A DNA stretch of 37,721 nt from Tyzzerella sp. Its GTDB lineage: Bacteria; Bacillota; Clostridia; Lachnospirales; Anaerotignaceae. Below are positions 31,383 through 37,721 of the stretch, piece by piece (within the stretch, counting starts at the first letter, position 1; each line of letters starts with the position of its first letter). The stretch is taken from NCBI GenBank assembly GCA_019415525.1, contig DXZA01000090.1:1-37721 (forward strand), given 5' to 3'. The notes beneath the pieces are model-generated. The model was not told where the DNA came from. It did no database searches and saw only the letters and a list, made by a program, of their open reading frames with translations. The position numbers and the translations under genes were made by a program.

Positions 31383-32933
31383 TTGAAGAAAGTAAAAATA
31401 TTAACTGCACGTCAAGCAGCCGATTTGGTTAAAGACGGTGATGTTATTACGACAAGTGGATTTGTTGCCTCTTGTAATGCAGAAGCACTTTGTAAGGCAC
31501 TTGAAGAAAGATTCCTTGAAACAGGAACACCTAAAAATCTTACTCTCATTTATGCAGCATCTCAAGGTAATAGAGATGGAAGAGGTGCTGACCACCTTGC
31601 ACATGAGGGTCTTTTAAAAAGAGCAATAGCAGGACATTGGAATACAGCTCCAAAACTTGCACAGCTTGCTCTTGATAATAAGATGGAAGGATATAATATA
31701 CCACAAGGAACTATACTTCATATGTTCAGAGATATAGCTGCCAATAAAATAGGTACATTTACAACAGTTGGTCTTGAAACATTTGTTGACCCTCGTAATG
31801 GCGGTGGAAAACTCAATAGCATTACAAAAGACGATTTATCAAAAATTATTGAAATTGAGGGAACTGAACAAATTTTTTATAAGGCTTTTCCAATAGATAT
31901 AGCCTTTATAAGAGCTACATATGCTGATGAGTGTGGAAATATAAGTTTTGAAAAGGAAATAACACCTCTTGAAGGTACATCTGTTGCACAAGCAGTAAGT
32001 AACAGAGGAGGAACTGTTATTGTACAGGTCGAAAAGGTTGTAAAAGCTGGAACTCTTGACCCTAAGCTTGTTAAAATACCAGGAATATGTGTTTCAGCAG
32101 TAGTTGTTGCAGACCCAATAGACCATCAACAAAGTTTTGACTGTGATTATAATCCAGCACTTACTGGTGAAATCAGAGAAGAAACTGGCGAAAATGTACA
32201 ACCTGTAAAACTTGATGCTAAAAAGATTATAGGAAGAAGAGGAGCAATGGAGCTTACAGAAGGAAGTGCTGTTAACTTAGGTATAGGTGCTCCGGAATAT
32301 GTGGCAAAAGTTGCTGCTGAAGAAGGCATAGGAGATTATATGACTCTCACTGTCGAATCTGGTCCTGTTGGTGGTATTCCACAAGGTGGATTAAGATTTG
32401 GTTCTTCACTTAATCCTGATTGTCTTCTTGATCAACCATATCAGTTTGATTTTTATGATGGTGGAGGACTTGATATAGCTTATCTAGGACTTGCACAATG
32501 TGATGAAAAAGGAAATATTAACGTAAGCCGTTTTGGCCCAAGAATTGCCGGATGCGGTGGATTTATAAATATAACACAAAATTCAAAGAAAGTCGTTTTC
32601 TGCGGAACATTTACAGCAGGAGGACTCAAAGTAAAAGCTGGTGAAGGAAAACTTGAAATTATTCAAGAAGGAAGAGAAAAGAAATTCCTTAAAGATGTTG
32701 AACAAGTTACATTCAGCGGAAATTATGCAAATAAAAAAGGTCAGACAGTTATGTATATAACAGAAAGAGCTGTATTTGAGCTTAGAGAAGATGGTGTTCA
32801 TCTTACAGAAGTAGCACCAGGAATTGATATACAAACACAGATACTTGACCTTATGGATTTTAAACCTTTTATTGATGAAGTAAAGGTTATGGATGAAAGA
32901 ATATTTAAAGATGAAATAATGGGAATAAAATAA
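31383..32933 (+). CDS. Acyl-CoA:acetate/propionate CoA-transferase (Pct-type, family I)
   Basis: A 516-residue single-chain family I CoA-transferase, with the alpha-like half at about 1-270 and the beta-like half at 285-516. The catalytic Glu325 lies in TVESGPVGGIP, whose glutamate forms the CoA thioester intermediate. The downstream FDFYDGGGLDIAYLG and FGPRIAGCGGFINI blocks are typical of propionate CoA-transferase (about 520 residues in Anaerotignum/Clostridium propionicum). Likely substrates are short-chain acids such as propionate, lactate or acetate; specificity is inferred. The start is TTG behind GAGGAGGAG. It leads an apparent operon with a VOC protein and a lactate permease, under the structured leader. 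Confidence 0.92.
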   Translation: MKKVKILTARQAADLVKDGDVITTSGFVASCNAEALCKALEERFLETGTPKNLTLIYAASQGNRDGRGADHLAHEGLLKRAIAGHWNTAPKLAQLALDNKMEGYNIPQGTILHMFRDIAANKIGTFTTVGLETFVDPRNGGGKLNSITKDDLSKIIEIEGTEQIFYKAFPIDIAFIRATYADECGNISFEKEITPLEGTSVAQAVSNRGGTVIVQVEKVVKAGTLDPKLVKIPGICVSAVVVADPIDHQQSFDCDYNPALTGEIREETGENVQPVKLDAKKIIGRRGAMELTEGSAVNLGIGAPEYVAKVAAEEGIGDYMTLTVESGPVGGIPQGGLRFGSSLNPDCLLDQPYQFDFYDGGGLDIAYLGLAQCDEKGNINVSRFGPRIAGCGGFINITQNSKKVVFCGTFTAGGLKVKAGEGKLEIIQEGREKKFLKDVEQVTFSGNYANKKGQTVMYITERAVFELREDGVHLTEVAPGIDIQTQILDLMDFKPFIDEVKVMDERIFKDEIMGIK

Positions 32934-32976
32934 AGTAATTAATAAAAATTTATTTATAAATGGAGGATGAATTATT

Positions 32977-33393
32977 ATGAAACCTATGAGAATGCACCAT
33001 GTTGGAATTGTTTTACCAGAATTATCTTATGCACAGGATTTAATTGATATGTTCGGTCTTGAAGTTGACTATAAAGGATTTGTTAATGCTTATCATGCTG
33101 ACCTTATATTTACAAAATATGGTGAAAAAGAAAGCCCAATCGAATTTATTATTCCTAAAGAAGGCGTTCTTACAAAATTTAATAATGGTAAAGGCGGTAT
33201 AGCTCATATTGCTTTTGAAGTAGATGATATTGAAGCTTGTAGTAAAGAACTTATTGATAGAGGATTTGAAATGCTTGAAAAAGCTCCTGTTGAAGGAACA
33301 AGTGATATTATCGTAAACTTCTTAAGACCTAAATATTCACATGGAATACTTGTTGAACTTGTTCAGACAGTTGGAGAAATAAAAAGGGATTAA
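32977..33393 (+). CDS. VOC family protein, methylmalonyl-CoA epimerase-like
   Basis: This 138-residue protein has two beta-alpha-beta-beta-beta modules of the vicinal-oxygen-chelate fold. Putative metal ligands are at the expected places: His8 (HHVGI), Glu56 (PIEFI), His77 (IAHIAFEV) and Glu127 (LVELV). This arrangement is seen in methylmalonyl-CoA epimerases and glyoxalase-like enzymes. No mutase or B12 genes are nearby, so an epimerase role on another acyl-CoA or hydroxyacid is equally possible. TGGAGGATG precedes the ATG; it is 43 bases after the CoA-transferase gene. Confidence 0.85.
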   Translation: MKPMRMHHVGIVLPELSYAQDLIDMFGLEVDYKGFVNAYHADLIFTKYGEKESPIEFIIPKEGVLTKFNNGKGGIAHIAFEVDDIEACSKELIDRGFEMLEKAPVEGTSDIIVNFLRPKYSHGILVELVQTVGEIKRD

Positions 33394-33410
33394 TTTTATA
33401 CAATATATTA

Positions 33411-33419
33411 TGGTATAAT
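33411..33419 (+). promoter_or_regulatory. Possible extended -10 promoter before the lactate permease gene
   Basis: TGGTATAAT matches TGnTATAAT in the 113-base gap after the VOC gene. The permease could thus have its own promoter besides readthrough; no clear -35. Confidence 0.4.
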
Positions 33420-33506
33420 ATTTTTAGTTTAAATAAATTTTAGGTTTATTTGCAATGACTAAAAGACGCTGTTAAAATTTTTACTATACAGTTGGGAGGG
33501 TTCTTT

Positions 33507-35000
33507 ATGGAACTATTATTAGCAATTTCGCCTATAGCCATTGTAGTAATAGGTGTTGTAGGTCTTAAAAAGCCTGCTACAATCGTTTCTGTAGTATCAC
33601 TTATATATACTATATTCCTTGGCATGCTTTATTTCCATATGGAAAATAGTGTTATAATTGCACAGACAACAAATGGTATGATTGAAGGTGCCAAAATGGT
33701 ATTTATGATATGGTCAGCATTCCTTGTGCTTAACCTTCTTATAAATACAGGTGCTATGGATAAAATAAAAGAAATTATAGCAGATCTTACTGTTGACAGA
33801 AGAAAACAATTTATAATTATAGCATTCTGTTTTGGTGGATTCCTTGAAGGTGTTGCTGGTGCTGGTACTCCTGCTGCCATTGCTGCACCATTCCTTGTAG
33901 CACTTGGTATTCCTACTCTTTCAGCAGTAGTTGGTGCTCTTGTTTTCAATGGTATTGCTGCATCTTTAGGTGCTGCTGGTCTTACAACAATAGGTGGTTT
34001 TGCTGCGTTCGTATCAACAAACCCTCCTATAGTAGATGTTATGGAAATATCAAGATATACTTCATTTTTACATTTCTTTGGTGCACTTATAGCTCCTATA
34101 CTTGTTCTTGTTATTCTTTGGGGTAGAAAAGCAATAGATAAGGGAATTGTTAAATTTGCTCTTGTAACAGGATTTGCATATGGTGGATGTATGGTTCTTG
34201 TAGCTACATTTGTAGGTGCTGAGTTCCCTACAATATGTGCTGGTTTAGGTTCACTTATTGTATCAATATTATACATAAAACTTTTCTGTAAAAACGAAGT
34301 TATTCCAGAAGAACATATATATGTTCCTGACCCAACAAAACCAAGAAGTACTATGCCTGCATATAAAGCTTTATCAGCTTATGGTATACTTCTTGTAGCT
34401 CTTCCAACAGTAAGATTTTTTGCTCCTGATTGGTTTATAGGACTTGGTTTTGCTGTATGGATTGGTATAACTATTACTTGTGTCTGTCTTGTATCAGCAG
34501 TTATATTAAATGATATACCTGCTATGCCTAAACATATGAAAGATGCATTTTTAAGTGTATTTGGTGCTCTTATAGCTATGGCTGCACTTGTTGCTCTTTC
34601 AAACCTTATGAAATCTGGTGGACTTCTTTCAATAATAGCAAAAGCACTTGCAGATGTACTTGGTCCTGTTTATCCAGCAGTTGCTGTTATTATTGGTTCA
34701 CTTGGTTCATTCGTTGCAGGTACAACAACAGGTTCAAATATTCTTTTTGCTCCTATGCATTATGAAGCTTGTAATATTCTTGGATTTAATGTACCAGTTG
34801 TATTTGCAGCTCAAAGTGCCGGTGGTGCTTTAGGTAATATGATTTGTACAAATAACGTAGTTGCTGTTTGTGCAACAGTAGGATTTAGAGGACAGGAAGG
34901 CGAAATAATGAGAAAAGTATTTAAACCTATCTGTGTATTATGGGTAGCGTACTGTGCACTTGCTCTCTTATACGCTTATGTACTTTTCCCGCTTAAATAA
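33507..35000 (+). CDS. lctP: L-lactate permease family transporter (LctP)
   Basis: A polytopic transporter of 497 residues with about 12-13 helices. The conserved LctP elements are GGFLEGVAGAGTPAAIAAPFL (about 109-129), GSFVAGTTTGSNILFAP (about 404-420) and QSAGGALGNMICTNNVVAVC (about 437-456). Family members import L-lactate, D-lactate or glycolate with protons or sodium; which one cannot be read here. The ATG at 33507 is 7 bases after GGGAGG; a TTG at 33492 precedes that site. Downstream of the CoA-transferase and VOC genes, it suggests uptake followed by CoA activation of a hydroxyacid. A terminator follows. Confidence 0.93.
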   Translation: MELLLAISPIAIVVIGVVGLKKPATIVSVVSLIYTIFLGMLYFHMENSVIIAQTTNGMIEGAKMVFMIWSAFLVLNLLINTGAMDKIKEIIADLTVDRRKQFIIIAFCFGGFLEGVAGAGTPAAIAAPFLVALGIPTLSAVVGALVFNGIAASLGAAGLTTIGGFAAFVSTNPPIVDVMEISRYTSFLHFFGALIAPILVLVILWGRKAIDKGIVKFALVTGFAYGGCMVLVATFVGAEFPTICAGLGSLIVSILYIKLFCKNEVIPEEHIYVPDPTKPRSTMPAYKALSAYGILLVALPTVRFFAPDWFIGLGFAVWIGITITCVCLVSAVILNDIPAMPKHMKDAFLSVFGALIAMAALVALSNLMKSGGLLSIIAKALADVLGPVYPAVAVIIGSLGSFVAGTTTGSNILFAPMHYEACNILGFNVPVVFAAQSAGGALGNMICTNNVVAVCATVGFRGQEGEIMRKVFKPICVLWVAYCALALLYAYVLFPLK

Positions 35001-35051
35001 ACTCTCTTATAATGTCTAAATGAAAACGCAATCTATTTAATTAAACGAAGG

Positions 35052-35081
35052 CCTCAGAATAGTAAGTATTCTGGGGTTTTT
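35052..35081 (+). terminator. Rho-independent terminator after lctP
   Basis: 10-bp stem (35052-35061 with 35067-35076, one G-U pair), 5-base loop, five Ts. The rest of the 321-base gap (35082-35321) holds only AT-rich sequence and the promoter at 35219. Confidence 0.85.
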
Positions 35082-35218
35082 GTTTGTTTTAAATTTTTAT
35101 ATAAAAATTATTTATAATATATATCTATAAAATTAATTTTTAAATATATGGATTTTAACTTTTTATTTTGATAATATATTAAAGTATAATATGGTATATA
35201 ATTTTTTATTAAATATTG

Positions 35219-35247
35219 TTGAAAGATATAATAATTTGGTGTAATAT
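35219..35247 (+). promoter_or_regulatory. Promoter of the aminotransferase gene
   Basis: TTGAAA (35219-35224), 17-base spacer, TAATAT (35242-35247). The transcript would have a leader of about 70 bases, with no strong structure that I see. Confidence 0.45.
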
Positions 35248-35321
35248 TGTGTACTGTAAGAGGACAAATATTTATGACATAAAGTACAATAAATATAAAA
35301 TTTTTTTAGAGGTGAATAACA

Positions 35322-36518
35322 ATGAAATTATCAAGAAAAGCGGAAAGAATTAAACCATCATCAACACTTGCTATATCAGCAAAAGCAGCAGAGCTTAAAG
35401 CTCAAGGTCTTGACATTGTAGGATTTGGTGTAGGAGAACCTGACTTTGATACACCAGAGCATATTAAAGAAGCTGGTATTAAAGCTATTAAAGATGGTTT
35501 TACAAGATATACACCTGCTTCAGGTATTGCAGAACTTAGAAAGGCTGTTGCTAAAAAACTTAAAGAAGATAATGGTCTTGATTATGACTATACACAGATT
35601 ATTATTAGTAATGGTGCAAAGCATGCTCTTATAAATGCATTTATGGCTATACTTAATGAGGGAGATGAAGTTATTATCCCTGCTCCTTATTGGTTAAGCT
35701 ATTCTGAAATAGTAAATATTGCAGGAGGAGTTCCTGTTATAGTAAAAACAAAAAAAGAAAATAATTATATGTTAACAAGAGAAGAGCTTGATGCTGCTTA
35801 TACAGAAAAAACAAAAGCACTTGTAATTGTAAGTCCTTCAAATCCTACTGGTATGGTTTCAAGTCTTGATGACCTTAAAATGATTGCTGATTTTGCAGTT
35901 GAAAAGGATATTATTGTTATTGCTGATGAAATATATGAAAAACTTATATATGATGAAGATAAAAAGCATATAAGCTTAGCTTCTCTTGGAAAAGAAATTT
36001 ATGATAGAACAATAGTTATAAACGGTGTTTCAAAAAGCTATGCTATGACAGGTTGGAGAATTGGATATACTGCTTCAAATCCTAAAATTGCAAAACTTAT
36101 TGGTTCTTTACAATCACATATGACTTCAAATCCAAACTCTATAGCACAAAAGGCTACACTTGCAGCTATTGAAGGGCCTCAGGATTGTGTAAAAGAAATG
36201 TGTGTTGAATTTAAAAAACGTCGTGATTATATATTTGAAAGAGAAGAAAAAATACCTTTTATAACAGCATTAAAGCCAGAAGGTGCTTTCTATCTTTTTA
36301 TTGATGTTTCTGGAATTTACGGAAAGAAATATGATGGTGTTGAAATAAATTCAGCAGCAGATATGGCTGATTTACTTATTGAAAAGAAACTTGTTGCTGT
36401 TGTACCTTGTGCAGATTTTGGTATGCCAGACCATATAAGACTTTCTTATGCAACATCACTTGAAATGATTAAAAAAGGTATGGACAGAATAGAAGAATTT
36501 GTTAATGAACTTAAATAA
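35322..36518 (+). CDS. Pyridoxal phosphate-dependent aminotransferase, aspartate aminotransferase type
   Basis: A 398-residue fold-type I class I aminotransferase. It shows the N-terminal FGVGEPDFDTPEHI block that contacts substrate, ISNGAKHAL, and PSNPTG with the cofactor-contacting Asn. IADEIYEKLIYD carries the Asp that pairs with the pyridine nitrogen. The Schiff-base lysine is Lys238 in GVSKSYAMTGWRIGY. The C-terminal Arg for the substrate carboxylate lies in HIRLSYATS. The length and motifs fit the Ib-subgroup aspartate aminotransferases common in Firmicutes; activity on other amino acids is possible. AGAGGTGA precedes the ATG. Single gene with its own promoter and terminator. Confidence 0.92.
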   Translation: MKLSRKAERIKPSSTLAISAKAAELKAQGLDIVGFGVGEPDFDTPEHIKEAGIKAIKDGFTRYTPASGIAELRKAVAKKLKEDNGLDYDYTQIIISNGAKHALINAFMAILNEGDEVIIPAPYWLSYSEIVNIAGGVPVIVKTKKENNYMLTREELDAAYTEKTKALVIVSPSNPTGMVSSLDDLKMIADFAVEKDIIVIADEIYEKLIYDEDKKHISLASLGKEIYDRTIVINGVSKSYAMTGWRIGYTASNPKIAKLIGSLQSHMTSNPNSIAQKATLAAIEGPQDCVKEMCVEFKKRRDYIFEREEKIPFITALKPEGAFYLFIDVSGIYGKKYDGVEINSAADMADLLIEKKLVAVVPCADFGMPDHIRLSYATSLEMIKKGMDRIEEFVNELK

Positions 36519-36519
36519 T

Positions 36520-36554
36520 AAAAAAGGTGTCAGTTTTTACTGACACCTTTTTTT
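36520..36554. terminator. Bidirectional terminator between aminotransferase and DJ-1/PfpI genes
   Basis: Perfect 15-bp stem (36520-36534 with 36539-36553), TTTT loop, six As leading and seven Ts trailing to 36554. Confidence 0.93.
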
Positions 36555-36559
36555 ATTAT

Positions 36560-37138
36560 TTAAATTTCTATTTTTGCACCAAGAAGTTTTACAAATTCTG
36601 CACAAATTTTTGTATCTCCAGGCCAAGCAGGTGATGTTACAAGATTTTTATCAACAACTGCTTCTGTTGCTGCAACTTCTACATATTCTCCACCTGCAAG
36701 AGTTATATCAGGGCCTACTGCAGGGTATGCAGTTGCCTTATATCCTTTTAATACATTTGCAGCTGTAAGTACCTGTGGACCATGACAAATAGCCGCAACT
36801 GGTTTATTATCTTTGAAAAATTCTTGTACTATTTCAATTACTCTTTTATTAAGTCTTATGTATTCAGGGGAACGACCACCTGTAATAAATAATCCTACAT
36901 AGTCAGCAGTATTTACAGCGTCAAAATCAGCTGTTAATGCAAAATTATGTCCTCGTTTTTCAGAATATGTTTGTTCGCCTTCAAAATCATGAATAGCTGT
37001 TCTTATAATATCACCAGCTTTTTTATCTGGACACACAGCATCAACCTGATAGCCTAACATTTCAAGAGCCTGAAAAGGAACCATTGTTTCATAATCTTCT
37101 GTAAAGTCACCTGTAAGCATTAATATTTTTTTCGCCAT
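36560..37138 (-). CDS. DJ-1/PfpI family protein
   Basis: A 192-residue flavodoxin-like protein of the DJ-1/PfpI superfamily. The nucleophile elbow AAICHGPQVL gives Cys118 and His119, and an acidic residue sits in TGGRSPEYI (Glu92). These match the PfpI/YhbO branch, with proposed roles as protease, deglycase or glyoxalase in carbonyl stress; the true activity is disputed for the family. AAAGGAGGAG lies before the ATG at 37138, so I reject the start nine codons earlier, which would place the ribosome site inside the gene. Convergent with the aminotransferase gene. Confidence 0.9.
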   Translation of the reverse strand: MAKKILMLTGDFTEDYETMVPFQALEMLGYQVDAVCPDKKAGDIIRTAIHDFEGEQTYSEKRGHNFALTADFDAVNTADYVGLFITGGRSPEYIRLNKRVIEIVQEFFKDNKPVAAICHGPQVLTAANVLKGYKATAYPAVGPDITLAGGEYVEVAATEAVVDKNLVTSPAWPGDTKICAEFVKLLGAKIEI

Positions 37139-37393
37139 AAAAACTCCTCCTTTAATATATAACATAGGATAATAATTTTAGTTTTTAACACTTTGTTTTG
37201 AATGTTTTTACTAAAATAATATGTTTTATCCAATTAAAATTATACGCTTTGTTTATTTATATTGCAATGGTTTTATACATATACTTTTGAAATTTAATAT
37301 TTTATTACATAAATAAAAGTTGGGACTTTTTTGGACTTTAGTTATTTTATTGTAGTTATACAGGGCCCTAATAAATATAAAGGAGGATGTTTA

Positions 37394-37721
37394 ATGGCAA
37401 CATTTACTGATAATTACAATCTAAAAAAACCTGAAGAGTCGGATTTTTTTGATATTGAAGATATGAATGGTAATTCTGATATTATTGATACTGTTCTTAT
37501 GGACTTTGAAGAAAGGCTTTCTGATAATGCTTCAAAAGAGGCTATTGAATCTATAGATAAAAGTGTAGCTATACATAGATTAGGTATTATGGGAGAAAAA
37601 AGTGGCATATATAGAAATATTGATATGTTAAAAAATCTTTCTGAAATTGAACATACATATTATGACTTTTATGGTTTAATGCATATTCTTGATGGAATTA
37701 TTGAACTTGAAGAACATGTTG
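37394..37721 (+). CDS. Unknown protein, N-terminal part (runs off the window)
   Basis: An open frame of 109 codons from ATG 37394 to the window end, with AAAGGAGG about 6 bases before the ATG. The opening (MATFTDNYNLKKPEESDFFDIEDMNGNSDIID, given as residues 1-32) resembles the N-terminal segment of phage tail-fibre or tail-associated proteins in Firmicutes, which often read NYNLxKPxxxDxxDIxDxNxNxDxID. The remainder is acidic and helical. Prophage origin is possible but unsupported by other phage genes here. The 255-base gap before it holds no convincing promoter; TTGGAC at 37331 might be a -35. Confidence 0.65.
   Translation, partial: MATFTDNYNLKKPEESDFFDIEDMNGNSDIIDTVLMDFEERLSDNASKEAIESIDKSVAIHRLGIMGEKSGIYRNIDMLKNLSEIEHTYYDFYGLMHILDGIIELEEHV

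Noticed and set aside
33629..34276. 215-codon open frame on the minus strand opposite lctP
   Set aside because: It lies entirely within the well-supported LctP gene, has no ribosome site and a composition expected from the complement of a hydrophobic gene.

Overview
The window is AT-rich and encodes spoIIGA-sigE, a murA-divIB-DUF881-sbp-ftsZ division cluster without ftsA, and bidirectional A-stem-T terminators. TTG starts are frequent and sit behind strong Shine-Dalgarno sequences. This points to an endospore-forming, anaerobic, low-GC member of the Clostridia (Lachnospirales/Anaerotignum-like is my guess). No tRNA, rRNA, IS element or CRISPR array is visible. I read no k-mer statistics or database hits; all calls are from sequence motifs and gene context.

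Layout. (1) Positions 1-11100, + strand: a Ter (tellurite-resistance-like) stress module. It comprises a left-truncated gene ending in a trypsin-like protease domain, a rhomboid protease, YceG, TelA/YceH, two near-duplicate TerD proteins, an AIM24-family protein and a third TerD. A PMCA-type calcium ATPase and a HAD phosphatase follow behind terminator hairpins. (2) Positions 11133-14753, - strand: nanE - rpiR-type regulator - nagB - nagA, an amino-sugar catabolic operon with a readable promoter and a palindromic candidate operator. A DUF4230 membrane protein lies upstream of it. (3) Positions 15640-21880, + strand: murA, divIB, DUF881, sbp, ftsZ, spoIIGA and sigE, i.e. peptidoglycan precursor synthesis, divisome and the mother-cell sporulation switch. 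(4) Positions 21950-30804: small orphan proteins, an RlmI-like rRNA methyltransferase, an AbgB-like M20 hydrolase (- strand), then GntR - M19 dipeptidase - small membrane protein - LrgA - LrgB, closed by a convergent 498-residue HTH protein. (5) Positions 30805-35000: a 578-bp intergenic region crowded with TTGAA/TTCAA half-sites and ending in a structured leader RNA, then a propionate-CoA-transferase-type enzyme, a VOC/epimerase-like protein and an LctP-type lactate permease. (6) Positions 35219-37721: an aspartate-aminotransferase-type enzyme, a convergent DJ-1/PfpI protein, and the start of an unknown protein with a phage-tail-like N-terminus that runs off the window.

How it fits together. 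TerD proteins bind Ca2+ in characterised relatives, so the calcium pump behind the ter operon suggests a Ca2+-linked stress response. The nan/nag operon funnels ManNAc-6-P and GlcNAc-6-P into fructose-6-P. The CoA-transferase, VOC protein and lactate permease look like a lactate/short-chain-acid uptake and CoA-activation module.

Most worth a second look: the leader RNA closed by a perfect 10-bp helix at 31179-31188/31342-31351; the TTGAA/TTCAA operator cluster beside it; and a ~34-residue unit that recurs three times in YceG and once more next to the protease domain at the left edge.
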